A stretch of 30,051 nt of DNA from Anaerococcus urinomassiliensis (GTDB taxonomy: Bacteria > Bacillota > Clostridia > Tissierellales > Peptoniphilaceae): NCBI RefSeq assembly GCF_900128425.1, contig NZ_LT635782.1:345432-375482 (forward strand), given 5' to 3'. The position numbers and the translations under genes were made by a program. Below are positions 1 to 8,272 of the stretch, in pieces (position 1 is the stretch's first letter; the number at the start of each line of letters is the position of its first letter). Below the pieces are notes generated by a model. It was given only the letters and a program-made list of their open reading frames with translations, made no database searches and was not told the origin of the DNA.

Positions 1-97
1 AGAGAAATCCAATGGGGGTACGCTCCCATTGGAAAGGAAACGATATGTTGTTTCCTAACTATATAGAAACAAATTAATTGGTACCTATTAATTGCTT
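1..97 (+). other. 16S-23S spacer, two hairpins before tRNA-Ile
   Basis: No gene is seen here. CCAATGGG at 9-16 pairs with CCCATTGG at 25-32, and AGGAAAC at 35-41 pairs with GTTTCCT at 50-56. The position directly before a spacer tRNA-Ile suggests the part of the internal transcribed spacer next to a 16S gene that would lie left of the window. The hairpins are seen; the processing role is inferred. Confidence 0.5.
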
Positions 98-174
<77 letters not shown>

Positions 175-178
175 TAAT

Positions 179-292
179 GACCTATCCCAATTTTGCATAG
201 CAAAATTGATGGAAGGTCAGACGTCAAAATTAGCCTGTGCGGCTGATGGAGCGCTTTCAAAGCTTCAAAGAAACTTTGTCAGCAAGCCGACG
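179..292 (+). repeat. Composite spacer RNA element: GACCT hairpin plus pseudoknot (copy 1)
   Basis: First part: GACCT (179-183) pairs with AGGTC (214-218), with an internal loop and then an inner 9-bp stem CAATTTTGC (188-196) and GCAAAATTG (200-208). Second part: an H-type pseudoknot at 232-254, with stem 1 AGCC (232-235) and GGCT (241-244), and stem 2 GTGC (237-240) and GCGC (251-254). CGTC (222-225) can pair with GACG (289-292) to enclose the pseudoknot. The same hairpin-then-pseudoknot order recurs on the minus strand inside the 23S gene (1899-1979). I do not recognise the element as a named RNA family. Confidence 0.65.
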
Positions 293-468
293 CATATCGT
301 AGCTACTAGCAAGCCTAGTTAGCTACACAAATTACTATTTAAAAATATATGAACCACCTAACAGAGGAAAGGAAAGTACAAACAAAGTACTAGCGTATTT
401 TTGCCTCTGATATCTAAAGATATCAGAAATCAAAAAGATTCGAAATCAAAGATTTTGAACTCTAAACT
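293..468 (+). other. Spacer between element copy 1 and copy 2 before 23S
   Basis: No gene is seen. A hairpin with arms GTAGCTA and TAGCTAC lies at about 299-326, and a short palindrome around TGATATC lies near 408-425. The stretch is transcribed rRNA spacer by position. Confidence 0.4.
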
Positions 469-521
469 AGCCTGTCCGGCTGATGGAGGACTCTCCATGA
501 AATGGTCGCAGGACGAAGTCC
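469..521 (+). repeat. Spacer pseudoknot element (copy 2) before 23S
   Basis: Stem 1 is AGCC (469-472) and GGCT (478-481). Stem 2 is GTCC (474-477) and GGAC (488-491), with a 1-nt first loop, no gap between the stems and a 6-nt third loop. It is followed by CCAT-GAA-ATGG (495-505) and by a small hairpin GGAC-GAA-GTCC (511-521). Copies at 5414 and 5596 keep this order, and the last hairpin changes to GAAC/GTTC and GCAC/GTGC, which are compensatory changes. A structured RNA is therefore supported; its function is unknown. Confidence 0.65.
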
Positions 522-999
522 GAGAAAGTTAGGCACACAACTAAATAGCAAACAATATTTCCAGTCAAGAAAGAAAGGGCGCCAGGTGGATGCCTTGGCA
601 CATGAAGACGAAGAAGGACGTAAGTGAACGAAAACTAGGGTAAGCTCACAAAAAGCAATGACCCCTAGGACTCCGAATGGGGAAACCCGGCTGTGGAAGA
701 CACAGTCATCATTAAGTAAATACATAGCTTAATGAAGTAAGACCCTGCGAACTGAAACATCTAAGTAGCAGGAGGAAAAGAAAGAAAACTCGATTTTCCC
801 AGTAGCGGCGAGCGAAAAGAAAACAGCCCAACCCAACAAGAAATATTTTAACCAGTCAAATCATTTGGGAAAATGAACCAAAGAAAGTGAAAGTCTTGTA
901 GACAAAAGCTAAAATATTTTAGGGAGCAAGTAGCAGTGAACACGAGGAATTTGCTGTGAAGACAGGGGGCCCATCCCCTAAGGCTAAATACTAACATGT

Positions 1000-1045
<46 letters not shown>

Positions 1046-1721
1046 GCAAGGGGAGTGAAAAAGAACCTGAAACCTAGTGCCTACAAGCAGAGAGAGCTCA
1101 AAAGAGTGATCTCGTACCTTTTGTAGAATGGGCCAGCGAGTTATCATACTAAGCAAGATTAAGCATCTAAGATGCGTAGTCCAAGCGAAAGCGAGTCTTA
1201 ACAGGGCGGATAGTTTAATATGATAGACCCGAAACCGGGTGATCTATCCATGGTCAGAGTGAAGGTGAAGTAAAATTCACTGGAGGCTCGAACCGGGTAC
1301 GGTTTAAAACGTATCGGATGAACTGTGGATAGGGGCGAAAAACCAAACGAACCCGGAGATAGCTGGTTCTCCTCGAAATAGCTTTAGGGCTAGCCTATGA
1401 CCAAAGATTTAAGGAGGTAGAGCACTGAATGGCCTAGGGCGGCATACCGTACCAAAGCCTATCAAACTCCGAATGCCAAAAAATCAGGTCATGGAGTCAG
1501 ACTTAGAGGGATAAGCTCCTAAGTCGAAAGGGAAAGAGCCCAGACCGACAGCTAAGGTCCCCAAATCTGGATTAAGTGGAAAAGGATGTGAACCTACCAA
1601 GACAACCAGGACGTTGGCTTAGAAGCAGCCATACATTCAAAGAATGCGTAATAGCTCACTGGTCAAGTGGGTTTGCGCCGAAAATAAACGGGGCTAAAAT
1701 CCAGTACCGAAGCTTCGGATT

Positions 1722-2089
1722 GATAGAGAATTTAAATCTATTCACATAAAAGGAAACCATAAAAAAGGCAAAAGAAAAACTTAACTAGACTGAGAAATAT
1801 AAAAGCAAAAAACAATCAAGATAAAACGAGTTATCAACTAATTAATTACGCAAAAATCACAAGTAAAAAGGTAAGTTGGTCTGCACTTTGACAAATCACT
1901 CCTCCCAAAGCCGGAGGGGCTAATTTTGAAACAGTGAGACATCTGACCTACCAACCAAAACAAGTTTTGGGGTTAGGTCATTAAAGAACTCAATTATCAC
2001 CGAAACAGACATACGAAAGTATGGCTCTGGTTAAGCGTATTCAAAAACCAAAGTAATGGTTACTTATGTATAGATTTAAACTCTCTATC
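1722..2089 (+). other. Intervening sequence in 23S helix 45
   Basis: After the conserved ACCGAAGCTTCGG segment, the sequence GATAGAGAATTTAAATCTAT (1722-1741) pairs with 2070-2089 to give a 20-bp stem with a single A-C mismatch, where a normal 23S has only a short helix 45 loop. The roughly 330 nt between the arms is AT-rich and has no counterpart in standard 23S rRNA. Helix 45 and helix 25 are the known hotspots for intervening sequences that RNase III removes without rejoining, leaving fragmented but working 23S rRNA. Excision here is inferred from the long stem. Confidence 0.9.
1899..1979 (-). repeat. Composite hairpin plus pseudoknot element inside the 23S IVS (inverted copy)
   Basis: Read on the minus strand, the GACCTA hairpin (1979 back to 1945, inner stem CCAAAAC and GTTTTGG) is followed by a CAAAATTAGCC segment and by a pseudoknot with stem 1 AGCC/GGCT and stem 2 CTCC/GGAG (1921 back to 1899). 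Order, linker lengths and the sequence CAAAATTAGCC match copy 1 at 179-254, while stem 2 differs in a compensating way. The element therefore seems to have been inserted in reverse orientation into the IVS. In the rRNA transcript only the complementary strand is present, which keeps the hairpin but changes the pseudoknot. Confidence 0.65.
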
Positions 2090-2768
2090 AGTGGTAGAGG
2101 AGCATTGTATTAGGGAAGAAGCCTAAGCGAAAGCAAGCGTGGACTTAATACAAGAGAGAATGCTGGCATGAGTAGCGAGAAGGAGAGTGAGAATCTCTCC
2201 CGTCGAAACCCTAAGGACTCCTGAGCAAGGCTCGTCCCCTCAGGGAAAGTCGGGACCTAAGGCGAGGCCGAAAGGCGTAGCCGATGGACAACAGGTTTAA
2301 ATTCCTGTACCGCTTAAAGTCGTTAAAGAGAGATGTGATGACGCAAGAGGATAAGCTAGCTGCCCGATGGACGGCAGTCTAAGCACAAAGGCTTTTCAGT
2401 AGGCAAATCCGCTGATCAGCAGCCAATGTGTAATAGGCATCGAAAACATAAGTAGAGAAATAGCCGACTTCAAATTGCCAAGAAAAGTCACTATCAAGAC
2501 CAAAGCGCCCGTACCAAAACCGACACAGGTAGGGAGGTAGAGAATACCAAGACGCGCGGAAGAACCTTTGTTAAGGAACTCGGCAAAATGTCCCCGTAAC
2601 TTCGGGAGAAGGGGAGCCTGAGCGATCAGGCCACAGAAACCAGGCCCAAGCGACTGTTTACCAAAAACACAAGTTTCTGCAAAATCGAAAGATGACGTAT
2701 AGGAGCTGACACCTGCCCGGTGCTGGAAGGTTAAGGGGAAGGCTTAGCTGTAAAGCGAAGGCTAGAAC

Positions 2769-2855
<87 letters not shown>

Positions 2856-3303
2856 TGTAACGATTTGGGCACTGTCTCAACAAAGGATCCGGTGAAATTG
2901 TAGTAGTCGTGAAGATGCGACTTACCCACGCTAGGACGGAAAGACCCCGTGGAGCTTTACTGTAGGCTGATATTGGATTTTGAGATTAGACGTACAGGAT
3001 AGTTGGGAGACTTAGAAACCTGCACGCCAGTGTAGGCAGAGTCACCCTTGGGATACCAACCCTCTAATATCAAAATTCTAACATTGACCCATGAATCTGG
3101 GCAATGGACATTGTCAGTTTGGCAGTTTGACTGGGGCGGTCGCCTCCCAAAAAGTAACGGAGGCGTTCAAAGGTTCGCTCAGAATGGACGGAAACCATTC
3201 GCAGAGTACAAAGGCACAAGCGAGCTTAACTGCGAGATATACAGATCAAGCAGAGTAGAAATACGGACTTAGTGATCCGGTGGCACCGCATGGAAGGGCC
3301 ATC

Positions 3304-3356
<53 letters not shown>

Positions 3357-3357
3357 C

Positions 3358-3398
<41 letters not shown>

Positions 3399-3416
3399 TC
3401 ATCCTGGGGCTGAAGT

Positions 3417-3450
<34 letters not shown>

Positions 3451-3451
3451 A

Positions 3452-3501
<50 letters not shown>

Positions 3502-3528
3502 GCGTGGGCGTAAGAAATTTGCGAGGAG

Positions 3529-3559
<31 letters not shown>

Positions 3560-3786
3560 ATACCACTGGTGTACCAGTTGTTTCGCCAGAAGCATAGCTG
3601 GGTAGCTAAGTATGGCATTGATAAGTACTGAAAGCATCTAAGTACGAAGCAACCCTCAAGATAAGATTTCTAAAAGAAGGTAAAGAAAATACCTTAGATA
3701 GGTCCAAGGTGTAAGTACAGTAATGTATTAAGCTAAAGGATACTAAACTTTAAATCTTGACTGGAAATATTGTTTCCTATTTGAGA

Positions 3787-3877
3787 GTCCTATCCCATTT
3801 TAGTAGAGCTAAAATGAAGGAAGGACCTCGTTCAGAATGTCCCAAGGTGCGAAGCAGCTTGGATGACATTTACGAAC
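3787..3877 (+). repeat. Spacer RNA element after 23S (hairpin family)
   Basis: GTCCT (3787-3791) pairs with AGGAC (3822-3826), around an inner stem CATTTTAG (3796-3803) and CTAAAATG (3809-3816). A second hairpin follows: GTTC (3830-3833) with GAAC (3874-3877), AATGTC (3836-3841) with GACATT (3865-3870), and CCAAG with CTTGG inside. The layout matches the hairpins at 179, 4593, 5014 and 5188, although the inner stem sequence is different. Confidence 0.6.
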
Positions 3878-3902
3878 AGTTTAAGGTTCTATAATTAAAT
3901 AT

Positions 3903-4016
3903 ATGGTGATGATGGCATGAGGGATACACCTGTTTCCATACCGAACACAGAAGTTAAGCCTCATTACGCCGATGGTACTCGGAGGGTGACCTCCCGGTAG
4001 AGTAGGAAATCGCCAA
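3903..4016 (+). rRNA. 5S ribosomal RNA
   Basis: Conserved 5S blocks are present: GATACACCTGTTTCCATACC, CCGAACACAGAAGTTAAGCC and the loop E and helix IV region TGGTACTCGGAGGGTGACC. Terminal helix bases GGTGAT and ATCGCC pair. The ends are uncertain by a few bases. It follows the 23S by about 140 nt in the standard rRNA operon order. Confidence 0.95.
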
Positions 4017-4025
4017 ACATTTACT

Positions 4026-4053
4026 ACTAGCTAGCCTAAAAGGCTAGGCTAGT
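4026..4053 (+). other. Hairpin after 5S
   Basis: ACTAGCTAGCCT (4026-4037) pairs with the 13-nt arm 4041-4053 around an AAA loop with one bulge. No T run follows, so it is more likely a processing structure than a terminator, and tRNA-Asn starts 20 nt later. Confidence 0.4.
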
Positions 4054-4073
4054 GATAGATGAAATATAAATAT

Positions 4074-4148
4074 GCTTAGGTAGCTCAATGGTGGAGCACC
4101 CGGCTGTTAACCGGTAGGTTGTGGGTTCGAGTCCCACCCTGAGCGCCA
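4074..4148 (+). tRNA. tRNA-Asn (GTT)
   Basis: A 75-nt cloverleaf with encoded CCA. Acceptor GCTTAGG pairs with CCTGAGC, and the anticodon loop CTGTTAA gives GTT. The T arm GTGGG-TTCGAGT-CCCAC is regular. First tRNA after the 5S gene. Confidence 0.97.
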
Positions 4149-4213
4149 AGAAAAGCTATTTATTAGAGTATGAATTAATTAAATAAGTAGTATAGTTTTC
4201 TTAACATAAATGA

Positions 4214-4290
<77 letters not shown>

Positions 4291-4352
4291 AAAAGCTTTT
4301 GCTTAATGATGGACATAGATATGATGCCATCAAAGATAATATATTTTTATAT

Positions 4353-4429
4353 GGCGAAGTAGCTCAGTTGGCTAGAGCATTCGGTTCATACCCGGAGTGT
4401 CAAGAGTTCAAGTCTCTTCTTCGCTACCA
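4353..4429 (+). tRNA. Elongator tRNA-Met (CAT)
   Basis: 77 nt with encoded CCA. Anticodon loop TTCATAC within the stem TTCGG/CCGGA gives CAT. The body resembles Firmicutes elongator tRNA-Met (GGYGNNGTAGCTCAG start, CGGTTCATACCCG arm) rather than tRNA-Ile2, which also has a CAT gene anticodon. The first acceptor pair is a G-T wobble. Confidence 0.9.
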
Positions 4430-4446
4430 TTTTTTTATTAAATAAT

Positions 4447-4473
4447 AATCGTGTCTTGTACACGATTTTGTTT
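4447..4473 (+). terminator. Possible intrinsic terminator after tRNA-Met
   Basis: AATCGTGT (4447-4454) pairs with ACACGATT (4460-4467) around CTTGT, followed by a short T-rich tail. It could end or weaken rRNA operon transcription before the tRNA-Glu part of the cluster. Confidence 0.5.
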
Positions 4474-4745
4474 AGCTCATAGTCAGCAGATTATTTCTTG
4501 CCAATCGGCTAACGCCTCTTGGGAAATAAGTTGCATGGAACCTACTAAAGCTCACTATTGTTCGCTAAGTTAGGTTCTTAAAGCGGTTTCTTGATCCTAA
4601 CCCCAAAACTTGTTTTGGCTGGTAGGTCAAATGTCGCGCAGTCCAAATCTATGATTTGGTGAACGTAGCCGACTAAGACATCTCAAAGCGAAGCTTTGAA
4701 ATAAAATTTAATAAAATATAGCAATATTCAAAAGAAATTTTGTTT
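4474..4745 (+). repeat. Gene-free spacer with a hairpin element copy (4593-4681)
   Basis: No gene is seen. A hairpin with GAACCTA and TAGGTTC arms lies at about 4539-4577. The repeat element follows: CCTA (4596-4599) with TAGG (4623-4626), inner stem CCAAAAC and GTTTTGG, then ATGTC (4631-4635) with GACAT (4677-4681) enclosing CCAAATC (4643-4649) and GATTTGG (4653-4659). The same sequence, about 100 nt, is repeated with few changes at 5010 and 5184. Confidence 0.6.
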
Positions 4746-4820
4746 GGCCCCATGGTCAAGCGGTTAAGACATCGCCCTCTCACGGCGGATTCTCGGGTTC
4801 GAATCCCGATGGGGTCACCA
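4746..4820 (+). tRNA. tRNA-Glu (CTC)
   Basis: 75 nt with encoded CCA. Acceptor GGCCCCA pairs with TGGGGTC with a G-C start, and the anticodon loop CTCTCAC gives CTC, reading GAG. A second tRNA-Glu with TTC lies at 5336. A dedicated CTC tRNA-Glu is less usual in AT-rich Firmicutes because the TTC form can read both codons. Confidence 0.93.
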
Positions 4821-4989
4821 TACTTTACTTATATATAATAAAGTAGTATAGACTTAATGCGAATGTGAGAAAGAGTCTTAATAGAGTATTGTTTAAATCG
4901 TATAGATAATAATTTTTCAGATCTAAATCGCTGATTTAGCAAACGAATCCGACCAAGAGAAATCATAATATATTAAAAGAAAAAAATAA

Positions 4990-5335
4990 GGCCCTATGGT
5001 CAAGCGGTTTCTTGATCCTAACCCCAAAACTTGTTTTGGCTGGTAGGTCAAATGTCGCGCAGTCCAAATCTATGATTTGGCAAACGAAGCCGACTAAGAC
5101 ACCTCAAAGCAAAGCTTTGACTATGTATAAGAAAATCATAATATATAAAAAAGAAAAAAATAAGGCCCTATGGTCAAGCGGTTTCTTGATCCTAACCCCA
5201 AAACTTGTTTTGGTTGGGAGGTCAAATGTCGCGAAATAGAAATCTAAGATTTCGTAATGAAGCCGACTAAGACACCTCAAAGCAAAGCTTTGACTATCTA
5301 TAAGAAATCATAATATATAAAAAAGAAAAAAATAA
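4990..5335 (+). repeat. Two tandem units, each a tRNA-Glu 5' fragment joined to the hairpin element
   Basis: GGCCCTATGGTCAAGCGGTT, the first 20 nt of the intact tRNA-Glu at 5336, occurs at 4990-5009 and 5164-5183. In both places it runs straight into the hairpin element (hairpins at 5014-5049 and 5188-5223) and not into the anticodon arm. The units are 174 and 172 nt long and end at the intact tRNA. The second unit changes the inner stem of the second hairpin from CCAAATC/GATTTGG to GAAATC/GATTTC, again keeping the pairing. I read them as truncated tRNA-Glu copies made by tandem duplication. An open reading frame of 75 codons across 5012-5239 follows the repeat and is not a gene. Confidence 0.75.
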
Positions 5336-5410
5336 GGCCCTATGGTCAAGCGGTTAAGACACCACCCTTTCACGGTGGTATCCCGAGTTCGAATCTCGGT
5401 AGGGTCACCA
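5336..5410 (+). tRNA. tRNA-Glu (TTC)
   Basis: 75 nt with encoded CCA. Acceptor GGCCCTA pairs with TAGGGTC, and the anticodon loop CTTTCAC gives TTC. It is the intact member of the local tandem series whose two earlier units keep only its first 20 nt. Confidence 0.96.
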
Positions 5411-5413
5411 ACA

Positions 5414-5476
5414 AGCCTGTCCGGCTCATAGAGGACTCGTGCCAAATAGTCACGAAATTACCGCAGAACGAAGTTC
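5414..5476 (+). repeat. Spacer pseudoknot element (copy 3)
   Basis: AGCC (5414-5417) pairs with GGCT (5423-5426), and GTCC (5419-5422) with GGAC (5433-5436). It is followed by CGTG/CACG pairing and by the hairpin GAAC-GAA-GTTC (5466-5476), which is the compensated form of GGAC-GAA-GTCC in copy 2. It lies 3 nt after tRNA-Glu. Confidence 0.65.
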
Positions 5477-5512
5477 GAGGACTAATGTTTGAATTAAGTG
5501 TTTTGCGAATCT

Positions 5513-5588
5513 GGAAGTATAGCTCAGTTGGGAGAGCATCTGCCTTACAAGCAGGGGGTCACAGGTTCGAGCCCTGTTACTTCCACCA
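5513..5588 (+). tRNA. tRNA-Val (TAC)
   Basis: 76 nt with encoded CCA. Acceptor GGAAGTA pairs with TACTTCC, and the anticodon loop CTTACAA gives TAC. An overlapping reading frame at 5498-5698 is a shadow of the tRNA. Confidence 0.96.
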
Positions 5589-5595
5589 ATAATCT

Positions 5596-5671
5596 AGCCC
5601 GTCCGGCTAGAAGAGGACCCTCCATGGAATGGTTGCACGAAGTGCAAAAGCCCGTGTGGCTCGTAGAGTAC
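5596..5671 (+). repeat. Spacer pseudoknot element (copies 4 and 5)
   Basis: Copy 4 has AGCC (5596-5599)/GGCT (5605-5608) and GTCC (5601-5604)/GGAC (5615-5618), followed by the triloop hairpin GCAC-GAA-GTGC (5635-5645). Copy 5 has AGCC (5649-5652)/GGCT (5658-5661) and GTGT (5654-5657)/GTAC (5668-5671), the last with two G-U pairs. Both keep the 4-1-4-4-6-4 spacing. They sit between tRNA-Val and tRNA-Asp. Confidence 0.65.
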
Positions 5672-5754
5672 TATCTATGGTATAATCTTGCGAATTAAGA
5701 ATACCAAGTGATAGAAGGGGATTCAAAAATAGATATAGTTAATAATTCATATAT

Positions 5755-5831
5755 GGCCTGGTAGTTCAGCTGGTTAGAATGCCGCCCTGTCACGGCGGAG
5801 GTCGTGAGTTCGAATCTCATCCAGGTCGCCA
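5755..5831 (+). tRNA. tRNA-Asp (GTC)
   Basis: 77 nt with encoded CCA. Acceptor GGCCTGG pairs with CCAGGTC, and the anticodon loop CTGTCAC gives GTC. Two decayed copies follow directly downstream. Confidence 0.96.
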
Positions 5832-6148
5832 TAAAAAAATATATTTCTGGAGAAGTCGATTATAATCGCCGTAACGGCGGAGAGTTCTTTGGGTTCTTCA
5901 AAGCTTTTGCAATGATTCACCACAAAGATTTCAAATCTTTTTGATTTGAAACCCTACGAGGGACAAGCTCAAATCTCATCCAGGTCGCAATAAAAAATAT
6001 ATTTCTGGAGAAGTCGATTATAATCGCCGTAACGGCGGAGTGCTCTTTGGGCTCATCAAAGCTTTTGCAATGATTCACCTCAAAGATTTCAAATCTTTTT
6101 GATTTGAAACCCTACGAGGGACAAGTTCGAATCTCATCTAGGTCGTCG
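5832..6148 (+). pseudogene. Two tandem decayed tRNA-Asp copies with an internal insertion
   Basis: Two units with a 158-nt period (compare 5844 and 6002). Each starts with a weak match to the 5' half of tRNA-Asp, keeps the anticodon-stem-like CGCCG-TAA-CGGCGGAG, then has an unrelated block of about 85 nt with a hairpin AAAGATTT...AAATCTTT, and ends in the tRNA-Asp 3' end (5968-5988 and 6125-6145). Anticodon, D arm and acceptor pairing are lost, so they should not work as tRNAs. The second unit ends in GTCGG, without CCA. Confidence 0.75.
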
Positions 6149-6173
6149 GTAAATTTTGCAAAGGAAATAAAGC

Positions 6174-6249
6174 GCTGATGTAGCTCAATTGGCAGAGCAA
6201 TTGATTTGTAATCAATAGGTTGTAGGTTCAAGTCCTATCATCAGCTCCA
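6174..6249 (+). tRNA. tRNA-Thr (TGT)
   Basis: 76 nt with encoded CCA. Acceptor GCTGATG pairs with CATCAGC, and the anticodon loop TTTGTAA gives TGT. Confidence 0.96.
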
Positions 6250-6299
6250 TTAAACTTTCAGTGAACATACTTATATGCTATAGTGTGCAAACTAATTAT

Positions 6300-6374
6300 G
6301 CGGATGTGGCTCAGTGGTAGAGCATCGCCTTGCCAAGGCGAGGGTCGCGAGTTCGAATCTCGTCATCCGCTCCA
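6300..6374 (+). tRNA. tRNA-Gly (GCC)
   Basis: 75 nt with encoded CCA. Acceptor GCGGATG pairs with CATCCGC, and the anticodon loop CTTGCCA gives GCC. Confidence 0.96.
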
Positions 6375-6444
6375 ATTATATATATGTTTAAATTTCTCTT
6401 GCATTAATTTTGCATTGGTGTTATAATAAAAGAAATCAAGTTAT

Positions 6445-6521
<77 letters not shown>

Positions 6522-6547
6522 TTTATTTTAAATAGAATATTTTGTAT

Positions 6548-6624
6548 GTACCATTAGCTCAGCTGGATAGAGCGTCTGGCTACGGACCAGAAGGCCTGGG
6601 GTTCGAATCCTCAATGGTACGCCA
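6548..6624 (+). tRNA. tRNA-Arg (ACG)
   Basis: 77 nt with encoded CCA. Acceptor GTACCAT pairs with ATGGTAC, and the anticodon loop CTACGGA gives ACG; the A is normally converted to inosine. It is the last tRNA of the cluster. Confidence 0.96.
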
Positions 6625-6633
6625 ATAATTTAC

Positions 6634-6679
6634 AATCCTTGCAATTTCAATGTTTGCTTGGGTTGTTTTATTTTTTTGT
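6634..6679 (+). terminator. Possible end of the tRNA cluster transcript
   Basis: A weak stem (AATCC...GGGTT with TTGCAA...TTTGC inside) is followed by a T-rich run. It is in the right place to end the tRNA cluster, but the stem has mismatches. The rest of the interval up to 6873 is AT-rich and I see no gene in it. Confidence 0.3.
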
Positions 6680-6973
6680 TACGGAATTTGTTACGACTTT
6701 ATGATGTTTGTAAGTATTCCTAATTATATTCCTCTAAGATTCATCATTTACTTTCACTTTTTATGCGTTATTATTCAGTAAATCCTTTAAGTATTATAGG
6801 TTGTTTATTGAAGTTGCTTGCTTTATCTTAAGAATACAATTCATATATGTAAAATTATTAGATTAATATAATATGTAAATGCTAAAATAAGAATGTACAA
6901 AAGTGGTCAAATAAAAATGTACAAATAAAAACTTAATTGGATAATACATTTAATAAAATAATCAGGAGAATAT

Positions 6974-8272
6974 ATGTATTACCAATTAGAACTAAAAGAT
7001 TCAAAATATTTTGAAATAAAGAATCTAAATGACTTAAATAAATTAAAAGTTTTTGAGGAGGTGTTAAATATTAAAGTCAATTTTTCAGAAATAGCAAAAG
7101 ATTTAGGTGTTGATAGAAGAACTGTAAAGAAATACTATGATGGATACAATAAAACTAATACTAAGGAGAAGGCGAGTAAGATCGATCCTTTTATCCCCTT
7201 AATTAGGGAGCTTTTATGTGATTCTAGTATACAGAAGTTTCACTACAAAACTAACTTGTATCAATACTTAGTTGATAATTATGGTTTAGATGTTGCATCA
7301 TCCACATTTAGACATTTCATAAAAAATCATGAGGAGTTTAATCAATATTTCGTTAAGTCTAATAAAATTAGTTCTAGTGTCAGGTGTATGAGATATGAAA
7401 CTGCCCCAGGAGAGCAAGCACAGGTAGACTGGAAAGAAGATTTTACCTTTTTAACTACAGATATAGGTTATGTTAGCTTAAATATCTTTGTCTTTATCCT
7501 AGGATACTCTAGATACTCTATCTACTATGCAAGCTTAGATAAAAGACAATCAACCATATTTTCCTTTCTAAGTAATGCTTTTGAAAAATTAGGAGGAGTG
7601 CCCAGTGTAATAGTTACAGACAATCTAAAGACTGTTATGGATAAAGCAAGAAGTGAATATCACAAAGGTGAAATTAATTCTAAGTTTTATGAATTTGCTA
7701 AAGATTATGGATTTAAGGTTCAACCTTGCATAGTTAAAAGACCACGAACAAAAGGTAAAGTTGAAAGCCAAATGAAAATATTAGATGAGTTAGATGCTTA
7801 TCAAGGAAAGCTATCATACAAAGAACTGATAGATAAGGTTGGAAAGATAAATTTAAGAAAGAATATGAGTATCCACCAAGGAACATCTAAAACTCCGATA
7901 TCCTTGTTAGAAAAAGATAAAGGCTCCTTAAAAGCTCTTCCATCTAAAGAGATTAGGAGCCGATATCAAAACCATCAAAGCATTGTCAAAGTTAACGAAT
8001 CTTCGATGATATCATACAAATCTAACCAATATTCTCTACCAACTGAATACATCGGAAAGACCGTAACACTACAAGTAGAAGACAACTACTTGTACCTGTA
8101 TGATACCACACAATTAATAGTTAAGCATAAAATTACCAATAAAAAGCTAAACTATCTTAAAGAACATTATCAAGAAATAACTAAAAAGACAATGCCCTAC
8201 AAAGATGAAGTAGACATAAAAAAATTCTCAAAAGAAAACTTAAAAAAGATAGGAGCCTTGTTTGACAATTAA
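6974..8272 (+). CDS. istA: IS21 transposase IstA
   Basis: The 432-residue DDE transposase of the IS21 family cuts and joins the element ends. A helix-turn-helix (about residues 37-56, NFSEIAKDLGVDRRTVKKYY) should bind the terminal repeats. The catalytic triad fits D152 (QVDW), D216 (VTDN) and E264 (GKVES), the standard IstA context. The length is within the usual 400-500. The start has AGGAG about 8 nt upstream. The stop overlaps the istB start by 11 nt, which suggests translational coupling. Family identity is secure from the motifs; activity is inferred from the intact frame. Confidence 0.94.
   Translation: MYYQLELKDSKYFEIKNLNDLNKLKVFEEVLNIKVNFSEIAKDLGVDRRTVKKYYDGYNKTNTKEKASKIDPFIPLIRELLCDSSIQKFHYKTNLYQYLVDNYGLDVASSTFRHFIKNHEEFNQYFVKSNKISSSVRCMRYETAPGEQAQVDWKEDFTFLTTDIGYVSLNIFVFILGYSRYSIYYASLDKRQSTIFSFLSNAFEKLGGVPSVIVTDNLKTVMDKARSEYHKGEINSKFYEFAKDYGFKVQPCIVKRPRTKGKVESQMKILDELDAYQGKLSYKELIDKVGKINLRKNMSIHQGTSKTPISLLEKDKGSLKALPSKEIRSRYQNHQSIVKVNESSMISYKSNQYSLPTEYIGKTVTLQVEDNYLYLYDTTQLIVKHKITNKKLNYLKEHYQEITKKTMPYKDEVDIKKFSKENLKKIGALFDN

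Noticed and set aside
469..521. CTGATGGAG...GAAA and GGACGAAG resemble a hammerhead ribozyme core
   Set aside because: The conserved CUGANGA is broken (G in place of the last A), no proper stem III or cleavage site NUH fits, and the other copies lose CTGA entirely. The pseudoknot reading explains all copies better.
5012..5239. 75-codon reading frame across the tRNA-Glu repeats
   Set aside because: Its internal repeat (ILTPKLVLAGRSNVA twice) only mirrors the DNA repeat; no ribosome binding site is present.
4990..5410. Evenly spaced repeats considered as a CRISPR array
   Set aside because: Only two to three units of about 173 nt with repeated, not unique, sequence between them, and no cas genes; they are tandem duplications.
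6625..6873. Possible integrase or attachment site after tRNA-Arg
   Set aside because: No integrase gene follows and no repeat of the tRNA-Arg 3' end is seen downstream; the IS21 insertion is enough to explain the boundary.
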